Origin: Marinobacter sp. LA51
Lineage (GTDB): Bacteria; Pseudomonadota; Gammaproteobacteria; Pseudomonadales; Oleiphilaceae
Length of the DNA stretch: 64,000 bases
Assembly (NCBI RefSeq): GCF_030297175.1
Contig: NZ_AP028070.1
Coordinates: forward strand, 1,178,001 to 1,242,000
Direction: 5' to 3'
The stretch's first letter is position 1. The number at the start of each line of letters is the position of its first letter. Under the pieces are notes generated by a model that saw only the letters and a list, made by a program, of their open reading frames with translations, made no database searches and had not been told where the DNA came from. Shown piece after piece: positions 37,923-46,483 of this stretch. The translations under genes and the position numbers were made by a program.

Positions 37923-39410
37923 ATGGTTAATACCCTGAAAAACCAATGGTTATCCAACATCCGCGGAGACCTGCTCGCAGGTGTCGTGGTTGCGCTGGCC
38001 CTGATCCCGGAGGCCATCGCCTTCTCCATCATCGCCGGGGTTGATCCGAAGGTGGGGCTGTACGCGTCCTTCTGTATCGCGGTCATTATCGCGTTTGTGG
38101 GTGGTCGGCCCGGTATGATTTCGGCCGCAACCGCGGCCATGGCGGTGCTCATGGTCACGCTTGTTAAAGAGCATGGTCTCCAGTACCTGCTGGCGGCGAC
38201 GCTGTTGACCGGTGTGATCCAGCTGGTGGCCGGTTACCTGAAGCTGGGCAGCCTGATGCGGTTTGTTTCGCGTTCGGTGGTGACCGGGTTCGTGAACGCC
38301 CTGGCGATTCTGATTTTCATGGCCCAGTTGCCGGAGCTGACTAACGTCACCTGGCACGTCTATGCCATGACCGCCGCTGGCCTTGGCATCATTTACCTCT
38401 TCCCGCTGCTGCCTGTGGTGGGCAAGATCCTGCCTTCGCCGCTGGTGTGTATCGTTGTGCTGACGGCGGTCGCGGTTTTCCTTGGTCTGGACATCCGCAC
38501 CGTGGGTGACATGGGCGATCTGCCTGACACCCTGCCGATTTTCCTGTGGCCGGACGTGCCGCTGAACCTGGAAACCCTGATGATTATCCTGCCGTACTCA
38601 CTGCCGCTGGCGGTGGTGGGTCTGCTGGAATCCATGATGACCGCGACCATTGTCGACGACCTGACCGACACCGAGAGTGACCGTAACCGTGAGTGTAAAG
38701 GCCAGGGCATTGCCAACATTGGCTCCGGCCTGATTGGTGGCATGGCCGGTTGTGCCATGATCGGCCAGTCCATCATCAACGTGAAATCCGGTGGCCGTAC
38801 CCGTCTGTCGACCCTGACTGCCGGCGTATTCCTGCTGATCATGGTGCTGGTACTCGACAGCTTGCTGGTGCAGATTCCGATGGCCGCGCTGGTTGCGGTC
38901 ATGATCATGGTGTCGATCGGTACCTTCTCCTGGGAGTCGATCACGAATCTCAAGGAGCACCCGCTGTCCACCAACATCGTGATGCTGGTCACTGTGATCG
39001 TGGTGGTTGCCACTCATAACCTGGCGTTCGGTGTGCTGGCGGGGGTGCTGCTGGCAGCGCTGTTCTTTGCCAACAAGATTGGCCACTACATGATGGTGGA
39101 CTCGTCGCTGGATGAGACTACCGACACCCGCACCTACACCGTGGTTGGTCAGGTGTTCTTCAGTTCCTCAGAAAAACTGATCCAGGCCTTTGATTTCAAG
39201 GAAGCAGTCGATAATGTGGTTATTGATCTGAGCCGGGCTCACTTCTGGGACATCACCGCCGTTGGCGCACTTGATAAGGCCGTGATTAAATTCCGCCGTG
39301 AGGGCGCCGATGTCGAAGTGATTGGCATGAACGAAGCCAGCGCCACCATCGTTGACCGGTTCGGCGTGCACGATAAGCCGGAATCGGTTGATCAGCTGAT
39401 GGGGCACTGA
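37923..39410 (+). CDS. SulP family inorganic anion transporter with STAS domain
   Basis: 495 residues. Hydrophobic SLC26/SulP core (about 1–390) with [20 protein letters not shown] and [20 protein letters not shown], then a cytosolic STAS domain (about 405–490) with [20 protein letters not shown]. The SulP text suggests sulfate, bicarbonate or a similar anion, most often with sodium in marine bacteria; the substrate is not resolved. The universal stress protein gene starts two bases after its stop codon, implying a shared message and possibly a regulatory partnership. Confidence 0.9.
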   Translation: MVNTLKNQWLSNIRGDLLAGVVVALALIPEAIAFSIIAGVDPKVGLYASFCIAVIIAFVGGRPGMISAATAAMAVLMVTLVKEHGLQYLLAATLLTGVIQLVAGYLKLGSLMRFVSRSVVTGFVNALAILIFMAQLPELTNVTWHVYAMTAAGLGIIYLFPLLPVVGKILPSPLVCIVVLTAVAVFLGLDIRTVGDMGDLPDTLPIFLWPDVPLNLETLMIILPYSLPLAVVGLLESMMTATIVDDLTDTESDRNRECKGQGIANIGSGLIGGMAGCAMIGQSIINVKSGGRTRLSTLTAGVFLLIMVLVLDSLLVQIPMAALVAVMIMVSIGTFSWESITNLKEHPLSTNIVMLVTVIVVVATHNLAFGVLAGVLLAALFFANKIGHYMMVDSSLDETTDTRTYTVVGQVFFSSSEKLIQAFDFKEAVDNVVIDLSRAHFWDITAVGALDKAVIKFRREGADVEVIGMNEASATIVDRFGVHDKPESVDQLMGH

Positions 39411-39411
39411 C

Positions 39412-40338
39412 ATGAGCCAGACCAAAGAATCCGGTGACGATCGCAGTCAGAATAACAACCACAACGATCAGCAAGGCGAGGTTGAGATGTTACGAGTAGT
39501 GGCCTGTATCGATGGTTCCCGCGCTGCACCGGCGGTGTGCGATTACGCCGCCTGGGCCAGCAAGCACATGCAGAACCCGGTGACGTTGCTTCACGTTCTG
39601 GACGAAGAGCGGTATCCGGCGGAGCCGGATCTGGCTGGCAACATTGGTCTGGGCAGCCGCGAGCAGTTGCTGGACGAGCTGGCCGAACTGGACCGCAAGC
39701 GTTCGAAGCTGGCACTTGAGCATGGCCATCATATGCTGGATGAGGCTGAGCGACGGGTGAAAGATGCTGGTGTGGCCAAGGTCGCCAAGCGCCAACGTCA
39801 CGGTGACCTGACCGAATCGCTGCTGTCCCTGGAGAACCAGACTCGCCTGCTGGTAATGGGGCTGCATGGAGAAAGCAGTTCCGACCGTGACGTTCACATT
39901 GGCAGCCAGCTTGAGACCGTGATTCGCAGCATGCACCGGCCCATCCTGCTGGTGCCGGACGAATTTACCGCGCCTAAGAGCGCCATGCTGGCCTTCGACG
40001 GCAGCGACACCGCCTTCAAGGGCGTGGAGTTGCTGGCGGGTAGCCCAGTCTTGAAAGGCATGCCGTTGCACCTGGTGATGGTGGGTGCCGACACCAACGA
40101 TCGTTGGGAACAGCTGAAAAAGGCTGAGAAGATGCTGGCAGGCCTGGAATCCGAAATCACTCTGGCGATCCGCGCTGGTGATGTCGAGCCCACGCTGCAC
40201 GCCTATCAGGAAGAGCACGACATTGATCTGCTGGTTATGGGCGCCTACGGCCATTCCCGCATCCGTCAGTTCCTAGTGGGCAGTACCACTACCACGATGC
40301 TGAAAACGGCCGAGAAGCCGGTCGTTATTCTGCGCTGA
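39412..40338 (+). CDS. tandem universal stress protein (two UspA domains)
   Basis: 308 residues from the ATG at 39412, or 283 from the ATG at 39487, where Usp homology (MLRVVACIDGS) begins and a GAGG site is present. The extra 25 residues are polar and low-complexity. Two Usp domains are visible; the second ends with the ATP-binding pattern GAYGHSRIRQFLVGSTTTT and PVVILR. It follows the SulP gene after one base and probably senses or buffers a metabolite linked to the anion flux, which is inference. Confidence 0.87.
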   Translation: MSQTKESGDDRSQNNNHNDQQGEVEMLRVVACIDGSRAAPAVCDYAAWASKHMQNPVTLLHVLDEERYPAEPDLAGNIGLGSREQLLDELAELDRKRSKLALEHGHHMLDEAERRVKDAGVAKVAKRQRHGDLTESLLSLENQTRLLVMGLHGESSSDRDVHIGSQLETVIRSMHRPILLVPDEFTAPKSAMLAFDGSDTAFKGVELLAGSPVLKGMPLHLVMVGADTNDRWEQLKKAEKMLAGLESEITLAIRAGDVEPTLHAYQEEHDIDLLVMGAYGHSRIRQFLVGSTTTTMLKTAEKPVVILR

Positions 40339-40343
40339 ATGCC

Positions 40344-41333
40344 ATGCTTGCGGAAAGCTTTGTGAAAACGGCAGATGGCCTGCAAAGACGACTGTTGGAA
40401 TTCGTCACATTGATGCTTGTGGTCATGATGGCCGGGTGTCAGTCGTTTTCATTGTCTCCCGCCCGGGATGATTCTGGCCAGGCCCAGGGTGATGAGGTGC
40501 CAGTCACCCCGGAGTATTCGAGCAATTTCCGGAAAATTGATCAGGCACTTTCCCAGCTGAGCGATGCCTCTCTGCCGGAGAACCAAGCCGCTTATACTCA
40601 GGAAGCCGAACAATTAGTGACGCTTGGTGTGGATTTTCAGCGCCTGATTGAGGCCGGTCCGGCCTTGGATCCTGAATTCCGGCTTTGGGGCAGCTATTTC
40701 AACCGGCTGTCGGATACCGTGGAGGTTGTGGTGGCCGGTGATGCCAGTTTGGCCGAGGCCGACCGCCTCTACGAGCAAGCCGCCCGTCTTTACTCCCAGT
40801 TCCTTGAGCGTTCCCAGTTGCCCGAGCGGCCCTACAGAGCCGTGGATGGCGAGACCAGCGCTTACTTCGCGGGCAATTACTTTCTTTGCACCATGCCCGA
40901 GGTTATCGCTGACGGCTATGGCCGGCGTGGCCTGGAAGGTAACGACGAAATGGGTGGTGTGAGTGGGCACCTGGAGCAGGCCATGAATCGTTACCTGTCC
41001 GGGCCGTGCGAGCCGGACCTGATGTTTTCGGCGGCCGAAATGCTCTACGACTACGCCCTGATCTCCGGGCCGAACCGCTCGGCTTATCGCACCCGAATTG
41101 AACAGGCCGGCCCCGGCAAATCAGCGCCCTGGCTGGTGCTGCTGGATAACCTGCTGTCGGACTATGATCCGGCGCAGGCGCTGACCCATCTTGATCAGGC
41201 CCTGGCCGAAGCGCGCGCAAATCTGGAAGACGATGACGTGATCAGTGCGGAGTTTGCCAGTGAGGTGGAGCGCCAGCGTACGCTGTTGTTAGATGGGCAG
41301 ACGGCAATTCGAACCCTTCGGTATCAGCCTTAA
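40344..41333 (+). CDS. predicted lipoprotein, unknown function, helical
   Basis: 329 residues, not recognised. A hydrophobic segment ends in the lipobox MMAGC near residue 32, predicting a lipid-anchored periplasmic protein. The mature part is mainly helical, with TPR-like stretches in the second half (AEMLYDYALISG, LDQALAEARANL). It follows the Usp gene by five bases on the same strand, so it is likely the third gene of the SulP operon, but its link to anion transport is unproven. Starts at 40344 or a GTG at 40362 are both possible. Confidence 0.75.
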   Translation: MLAESFVKTADGLQRRLLEFVTLMLVVMMAGCQSFSLSPARDDSGQAQGDEVPVTPEYSSNFRKIDQALSQLSDASLPENQAAYTQEAEQLVTLGVDFQRLIEAGPALDPEFRLWGSYFNRLSDTVEVVVAGDASLAEADRLYEQAARLYSQFLERSQLPERPYRAVDGETSAYFAGNYFLCTMPEVIADGYGRRGLEGNDEMGGVSGHLEQAMNRYLSGPCEPDLMFSAAEMLYDYALISGPNRSAYRTRIEQAGPGKSAPWLVLLDNLLSDYDPAQALTHLDQALAEARANLEDDDVISAEFASEVERQRTLLLDGQTAIRTLRYQP

Positions 41334-41347
41334 CCATTCCTTGGAGC

Positions 41348-42541
41348 CTAGGCGTCGTTGCCTGCCGCCACGCCAGACGCCCAGGCCCACTGGAAATTAT
41401 GCCCGCCCAGATGGCCGGTTACGTCCACCACTTCACCGATGAAGTACAGGTTCGGGCACTCCAGTACTGACATATTCTTTGACGACAGCTGCCGGGTGTC
41501 CACGCCGCCGAGGGTCACTTCTGCGGTGCGATAGCCTTCGGTGCCCGCGGGTTTGATTTGCCACTGGCCGAGCGTCTCAGCTACCTGTTCCAGATCGCTG
41601 TTCTTGTAGCCCTGCAACGGGCCGGTCCAGCCGTGTAATTCGTTATAGGCCTGGGCAAAGCGCTTGGGCAGGTGCTGGGCCAGGTAATGGGCGACGGTGG
41701 ACTGGGGCTTTTGTTGGCGCAAGGCCAGCAAGTCCTCGTTAATGCGCTGGCTTGGAAGCAGGTTCACCGACAGCGTATCCCCGGGTTGCCAGTAGCTGGA
41801 AATCTGCAACATCGAGGGGCCGCTGAGGCCACGATGGGTAACCAGCATAGGTTCGCGGAAGTGCTGGTTTTGGCAGGCAACGTCCACCGGGCAGCTGACG
41901 CCCGACAGCGGGGCAAGCTGTTCTTTCAGTTCCGGATGCAGCGTGAACGGCACCAGGCCCGCGCGCGTGGGCAGTACCGAAAGCCCGAACTGTTTGGCCA
42001 GGTCGTAGCCAAAGCCGGTAGCGCCCATGGTGGGAATGGACAGTCCACCACAGGCGACCACCAGGGATTCACAGGTGAGAGTTCCGGCGAGAGCGCCGGT
42101 GCTGGTGTTCACCTGGTAACCGGATTCGGTTGCACGGACATCGGAAACGGACGTCTTCAGCCGGACTTCGGCACCGGCCCATTCGCACTCGGTAAGCAGC
42201 ACGTTCAGGATGTCTTTCGCGCTGTCCCGGCAAAACAGTTGCCCGGCGGCTTTCTCTTCATGCTCAACGCCGTGGCGCTCCACGAGTTCCAGGAAGTCCT
42301 GCGGGGTATAGCGCTTCAGGGCGGAAATGCAGTAGTACGGGTTATCGGACAGGAAGTTGGCCGGCGTGCTGTTCAGGTTGGTGAAGTTGCAGCGTCCACC
42401 ACCGGACATGAGGATTTTCTTGCCCGCCTTGTTGGCGTGATCGACGACCAGCACCTTGCGCCCACGGTAGCCCGCGGTTGCAGCACACATGAGACCGGCG
42501 GCACCGGCACCAATGATAATTACGTCGTAATCCGAAGCCAT
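41348..42541 (-). CDS. FAD-dependent oxidoreductase, HI0933/YhiN family
   Basis: 397 residues. The dinucleotide site GAGAAGLMCAATAG is followed by the family signature GKKILMSGGGRCNFTN, then RAGLVPFTLHPEL and a closing GEVVDVTGHLGGHNFQWAWASG. This group is widespread; its reaction is not established, though flavin-dependent reduction or tRNA/cofactor-linked roles have been suggested. The gene stands alone between two unrelated genes. The start lacks a good ribosome site but matches family alignments. Confidence 0.85.
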   Translation of the reverse strand: MASDYDVIIIGAGAAGLMCAATAGYRGRKVLVVDHANKAGKKILMSGGGRCNFTNLNSTPANFLSDNPYYCISALKRYTPQDFLELVERHGVEHEEKAAGQLFCRDSAKDILNVLLTECEWAGAEVRLKTSVSDVRATESGYQVNTSTGALAGTLTCESLVVACGGLSIPTMGATGFGYDLAKQFGLSVLPTRAGLVPFTLHPELKEQLAPLSGVSCPVDVACQNQHFREPMLVTHRGLSGPSMLQISSYWQPGDTLSVNLLPSQRINEDLLALRQQKPQSTVAHYLAQHLPKRFAQAYNELHGWTGPLQGYKNSDLEQVAETLGQWQIKPAGTEGYRTAEVTLGGVDTRQLSSKNMSVLECPNLYFIGEVVDVTGHLGGHNFQWAWASGVAAGNDA

Positions 42542-42616
42542 GAATTATCGCAGCGAGGGGAATGTGCGGGGCATTATACGTGGCGGTAGGAGCAGATAGA
42601 AATCAGTAGGAACACA

Positions 42617-42649
42617 GGCCCGACGATGACCGAAACAACGCCGGGCCTT
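42617..42649 (-). terminator. probable terminator after the second alcohol dehydrogenase
   Basis: Seven-base arms AGGCCCG and CGGGCCT around a 19-base loop, within ten bases of the dehydrogenase stop. On the minus strand the following tract is only GTGTTCC, so it is weak. Confidence 0.45.
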
Positions 42650-42655
42650 TGTGCC

Positions 42656-43711
42656 TCAGCTGTCTTTCAGCGTTGCCATATCAATGACGAAGCGGTATTT
42701 CACATCGCCTTTTTTCATCCGCTCGTAAGCGTCGTTGATGTTGTGGATGTCGAGCATTTCCACGTCACAGCTGATGTCGTGCTCGGCACAGAAATCCAGC
42801 ACTTCCTGGGTTTCTGGCATGCCGCCGATCAGCGAACCGGCCAACACCCGGCGTTTGAACACCAGGGCCCCGGTTTGCAGTGCCGGCTCCAGGGGTTCGA
42901 GCAGTCCCACCATGATGTGGGTGCCGTCGTAGCTCAGGCAGTTAAGGTACGGATTGATGTCGTGCTGAACCGGCACGGTGTCGAGCATGAAATCAAAGGC
43001 CTCAGCTGCTGCCGCCATCTGGTCTTCGTCGGTGGAGACCACTACATAGTCGGCGCCCTGTTTTTTGGCTTCGCCAACCTTGCTTTCGGAGCGAGTGAAG
43101 ATGGTGACTTCGGCGCCCAGCGCCTTGGCAAATTTAACGCCCATGTGTCCTAGACCGCCCATGCCAATCACGCCAACCTTATGACCGGGTTTCACGCCGT
43201 AGTGGCGCAGCGGCGAATAGGTGGTGATACCGGCGCACAGCAGTGGTGCAGCCTTTTTGATATCCAGTTTGTCGGGAATGCGCACCACAAACCGTTCACT
43301 GACGACAATACGCTCGGAATAGCCGCCAAAGGTGATGGAGTGGTCGTGGCGATCTTCGCCATTGTAGGTGCCGGTCATGCCTTCGCTGCAGTACTGCTCC
43401 AGGCCGGCTTCACACGCCGAGCAGGTGCGGCAGGAATCCACCATGCAGCCAACACCGACAACGTCACCCTCCTGATAGGCTTTCACGCCTGGCCCCACCG
43501 CCGTTACTCGGCCGACGATCTCGTGACCGGGGACGACTGGGTACTGGGTAACACCCCAATCGTTCTGGGCGAAGTGGATGTCGGTATGACAGACGCCGCA
43601 GTAATCGATTTCAATGGCAATGTCGTCGTTTCGCAATGAACGCCGGTCGATGTCATGTGGTGCCATGCCAGAGGTTGAAGACTGTGCCGCATAGGCCTTG
43701 GTCGCTGTCAT
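42656..43711 (-). CDS. zinc-dependent NAD(P) alcohol dehydrogenase, YahK/CAD type (paralogue)
   Basis: 351 residues from the ATG at 43711 with an AAGGAG site. The protein closely follows the dehydrogenase at 9516–10586 through the zinc site (DYCGVCHTDIHFAQNDWGVT), the cofactor site GMGGLGHMG and the tail GDVKYRFVIDMATL. Both probably reduce aldehydes with NADPH. This copy is a single-gene unit with its own dyad-containing promoter and terminator, unlike the other, which has EthD and a membrane protein. The paralogues may therefore respond to different signals. Confidence 0.88.
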   Translation of the reverse strand: MTATKAYAAQSSTSGMAPHDIDRRSLRNDDIAIEIDYCGVCHTDIHFAQNDWGVTQYPVVPGHEIVGRVTAVGPGVKAYQEGDVVGVGCMVDSCRTCSACEAGLEQYCSEGMTGTYNGEDRHDHSITFGGYSERIVVSERFVVRIPDKLDIKKAAPLLCAGITTYSPLRHYGVKPGHKVGVIGMGGLGHMGVKFAKALGAEVTIFTRSESKVGEAKKQGADYVVVSTDEDQMAAAAEAFDFMLDTVPVQHDINPYLNCLSYDGTHIMVGLLEPLEPALQTGALVFKRRVLAGSLIGGMPETQEVLDFCAEHDISCDVEMLDIHNINDAYERMKKGDVKYRFVIDMATLKDS

Positions 43712-43752
43712 GAGCTGGGCTCCTTTTTCGGGAATGAACCTGAATATACTCC

Positions 43753-43772
43753 TGATAGCGCCGAATCTATCA
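43753..43772. promoter_or_regulatory. TGATAG-N8-CTATCA dyad upstream of the second alcohol dehydrogenase
   Basis: Perfect six-base arms separated by eight bases, immediately upstream of TATATT (minus strand, 43747–43742), a possible -10 box without a good -35. A regulator binding at the -35 position is plausible. Confidence 0.4.
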
Positions 43773-43817
43773 CCCTCTGGCATTGCCATTATGTAACTGG
43801 CGTCTGGCCAGCGCCGC

Positions 43818-44621
43818 TTAGAGCTGAACCGAACCTTCCATGAAGAACGCGGCCTGCCCGGCAATGGCCACCCGGTCGCCCTGTAGTTCACAGCGCAGCA
43901 CGCCCCCGCGTTTCGAAACCTGCCGGGCATCCAGCTTCGTTTTTTCCAGCTGTTCTGCCCAGTAGGGCACCAGTACGCTGTGGATCGATCCGGTTACCGG
44001 GTCTTCATCGATACCCGCACCCGGGGCAAAGTAGCGGCTGACAAAATCGCAGTTGTCGCCTTTTGCCGTCACGATCAGCCCCTGGTTACCCAGCTCCTTG
44101 AGTTTGCGTAAATCGGGCTGGGCGGCGCGCACAGCCGCTTCACTGTTCAGAACAATCATGTAATTAGTGTCGTTGGGCACGAAATAGGCCGTGTCCGGCG
44201 CTGATTCAAGAGCGTCACGGATGACCGTTGGGGTTGCCTGCTGTTCAAATGCGAGGTTGGGGAAGTCGAGGACCAGCCAGCCATCGCTATTCTGGCGAAC
44301 ACCAAGCGGCCCGCTCTTGGAGACAAAGCGAATGCTGTCTTTGTGCCAGCCCAGCTTGTTGAAAATGATCCAGGCACTGGCCAGCGTGGCGTGGCCGCAC
44401 AGGGGCACTTCGATACCCGGGGTAAACCAGCGGATGTGAAAGTCGGCGTCATCCTGTTCGGGCAGTGGCACGAAGAACGCAGTTTCGGACAGGTTATTTT
44501 CAAAGGCCAAGGCCAGCATGGTGGCATCCGGCAGCCACTCATCCAGCGGCATGACAGCAGCGGGGTTTCCGCCGAAAACCCGGTCGGTAAAGGCGTCTAC
44601 CTGGTAAATGGGGTAAGTCAT
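43818..44621 (-). CDS. PhzF family isomerase-like protein
   Basis: 267 residues. It opens with YQVDAFTDRVFGGNPAAVMP and has the catalytic glutamate region NNLSETAFFVP, then the glycine-rich RYFAPGAGIDEDPVTGSIHSVLVP of the second half. PhzF relatives isomerise small acids; only a few are in phenazine synthesis and no other phz gene is here, so the name gives the fold and not the role. An AAGGAG site precedes the ATG. It is divergent from the MocR gene, and MocR proteins often control their divergent neighbour. Confidence 0.88.
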   Translation of the reverse strand: MTYPIYQVDAFTDRVFGGNPAAVMPLDEWLPDATMLALAFENNLSETAFFVPLPEQDDADFHIRWFTPGIEVPLCGHATLASAWIIFNKLGWHKDSIRFVSKSGPLGVRQNSDGWLVLDFPNLAFEQQATPTVIRDALESAPDTAYFVPNDTNYMIVLNSEAAVRAAQPDLRKLKELGNQGLIVTAKGDNCDFVSRYFAPGAGIDEDPVTGSIHSVLVPYWAEQLEKTKLDARQVSKRGGVLRCELQGDRVAIAGQAAFFMEGSVQL

Positions 44622-44734
44622 AGTCGATTCTCCTTCAAAGGTGTTGTCAGCATGGGATTATTGTGCCGAATGGTCAGGGCCCAGTGTGAAGCGTCACAGA
44701 CACGCGTAACAGATTCAGTTAGGATTTCTTTGAA

Positions 44735-44769
44735 CCGGTACAGATTGTTCTGGCAAGAAACTGTGCTGG
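44735..44769. promoter_or_regulatory. imperfect dyad in the phzF–mocR gap, candidate MocR operator
   Basis: CCGGTACAGATT (44735–44746) and AAACTGTGCTGG (44758–44769) are inverted copies matching at 9 of 12 positions, separated by 11 bases so that centres lie two helical turns apart. This spacing suits a MocR dimer. The gap of 267 bases holds no other signal that I can see. Confidence 0.45.
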
Positions 44770-44888
44770 TCATATTTCCGGCAAGCTGTGCTCATGGGGT
44801 AGCCCGGAAATCTGTTGCAATGGCAGTCTGGCAGTCAGAACCCAGGGCGTGTCAGGGGTGATGGAACAAGGGCGACGAGGGCAACAAG

Positions 44889-46304
44889 ATGGGCGTTTTA
44901 TACAACCAGGTGGCGGATCAAATGCAGGCCCTGATTCAACAGGGTGTCTATCGGGACGGTGACCGCCTGCCCGGCGTGCGGGTGCTCAGCCGGCAATTCG
45001 GCGTGAGTATCTCCACTGTCCTGCAGGCGCACCAGACACTCGAAGGGCGCGGCTACCTGGATGCCCGGGAGCGCAGCGGCTACTTCGTGCGTCTGCCGGC
45101 CCTGGATGCCCCGGAGCCGGTCATGCAGAAACACCGGGCCAAGCCGGTGCCGGTGACGGCGCGGGAGATGGCGCTGGACCTGTGTGCCGACGAGCAAAAA
45201 CAGATGGTGCCCCTGGCCACCGCCATTCCGCACCCGGATTACCTGCCGCTGCGTCAAATTCAGCAAAGCACCCTTTGGGCTGCCCGGCGTGGCCTGGAAA
45301 CCATGGACTATGCGTTTCCCGGTAAGGAGTCATTCCGGCGCCAGATAGCACAGCGAATGGCGACCCTGGGTGTACCGGTTTCGCCCGACGACGTGCTGGC
45401 CACCAACGGTGCCCAGGAAGCGATTATTCTGGCGCTTCGGGCGGTGACACAGCCGGGGGACATAGTTGCGGTGGAGACACCGTCGTTTCCGGGCATTCTG
45501 CAGGCCCTGGAAGTGGTGGGGCTTCAGGTTATCGAGATTCCGACCCATCCTTCTGACGGTCTGAGCCTGGAGGGATTGCAGCTGGCCCTCGATAAGTGGC
45601 CATTGAAAGCCTGCGTGGTGGTGACCAATCACAGCAACCCCATGGGCGCGCGAATGCCCGATGAACGCAAACAGCAGTTGGTATCCATGCTGGCCGCGAC
45701 CGGGGTGCCACTGATTGAAGACGACATCTACGGCGATCTGTACCACACCGGCGACCGGCCAAAGCCAGCCAAGGCGTTTGACCGGACTGACAACGTTATT
45801 TACTGCAGTTCCTTCTCCAAGACCATCTCGGCGGGGCTGCGCCTCGGATGGATGCTGCCCGGGCGGTACATGGCGGCGGCCCGTCAGCACAAGTATTTCG
45901 CGAATCTGGCGACGTCGTCCATTTCTCAGCTGGCAGTGGCGCATTTTCTGGAGCAGGGCAGCTACGACCGCTACCTCCGTTCAGCCCGGCAGCATTACCG
46001 GGAATCCTGTGAGCGGATGCGAGCGGCGATCACTCGCTCGTTCCCGGAGGGCACCGCAGTCAGTCGGCCCCAGGGTGGCTTTGTGCTGTGGGTGCAGTTG
46101 CCCGATAACATTTCCGGCACTGGTGTGTTCCAGAAAGCCCGAGCCGAGAATATCAACGTGTCGCCCGGCCTGATGTTCTCGACCACCAACAAGTACGATA
46201 ACTGCCTGCGGCTGAACAGCGCCAACCCCTGGACCGAGCGCATTGAGCAGGCGGTGGCGCGGCTGGGTGCTTTGGCCCACGCGGAGCGGGACAGCGGCTG
46301 TTAG
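44889..46304 (+). CDS. MocR-type regulator (GntR winged helix fused to PLP aminotransferase fold)
   Basis: 471 residues. N-terminal GntR helix-turn-helix (about 1–70, with LPGVRVLSRQFGVSISTVLQA). The linker leads to an aminotransferase class I/II domain with K311 in SSFSKTISAGLRLGW as the pyridoxal phosphate lysine. MocR proteins sense amino acids or vitamin B6 through this domain and often regulate a divergent gene, here the PhzF-like one. The aminotransferase residues look intact, but catalysis is usually not the function. Confidence 0.9.
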   Translation: MGVLYNQVADQMQALIQQGVYRDGDRLPGVRVLSRQFGVSISTVLQAHQTLEGRGYLDARERSGYFVRLPALDAPEPVMQKHRAKPVPVTAREMALDLCADEQKQMVPLATAIPHPDYLPLRQIQQSTLWAARRGLETMDYAFPGKESFRRQIAQRMATLGVPVSPDDVLATNGAQEAIILALRAVTQPGDIVAVETPSFPGILQALEVVGLQVIEIPTHPSDGLSLEGLQLALDKWPLKACVVVTNHSNPMGARMPDERKQQLVSMLAATGVPLIEDDIYGDLYHTGDRPKPAKAFDRTDNVIYCSSFSKTISAGLRLGWMLPGRYMAAARQHKYFANLATSSISQLAVAHFLEQGSYDRYLRSARQHYRESCERMRAAITRSFPEGTAVSRPQGGFVLWVQLPDNISGTGVFQKARAENINVSPGLMFSTTNKYDNCLRLNSANPWTERIEQAVARLGALAHAERDSGC

Positions 46305-46314
46305 TGTTCCAGTA

Positions 46315-46333
46315 GGCGCATAGGTCATGCGCC
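46315..46333 (+). terminator. weak hairpin after the MocR gene
   Basis: Seven-base arms GGCGCAT and ATGCGCC with a five-base loop, followed by only TTTGG. It begins about ten bases after the MocR stop. Confidence 0.4.
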
Positions 46334-46360
46334 TTTGGTGTGATATATCCACTGTGGCAG

Positions 46361-46380
46361 TTCAAATACTATGCTTTGAA
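46361..46380. promoter_or_regulatory. TTCAAA-N8-TTTGAA dyad upstream of acyl-CoA synthetase
   Basis: Perfect six-base arms with an eight-base spacer, about 105 bases before the start codon. It may be an operator; the regulator is not identified. Confidence 0.4.
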
Positions 46381-46420
46381 GAGCAAGGACACGGAAGCGC
46401 TGGGAGCGCCCCGAATCCGC

Positions 46421-46457
46421 CATAAGAATATTTGCATAAGAACCTTTTCCATAAGAA
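46421..46457 (+). repeat. three CATAAGAA direct repeats in the acyl-CoA synthetase leader
   Basis: CATAAGAA occurs at 46421, 46435 and 46450, a 14–15 base period, within 65 bases of the start codon. The copies are exact. Their role is not known; they could be protein-binding sites on DNA or mRNA, or a small tandem duplication. Confidence 0.6.
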
Positions 46458-46483
46458 CAACAGTGCCCAGAGAGGAACCCCTT

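Noticed and set aside
43818..44621. PhzF gene as evidence for phenazine production
   Set aside because: No other phz genes are present and the PhzF fold is used by many unrelated isomerases.
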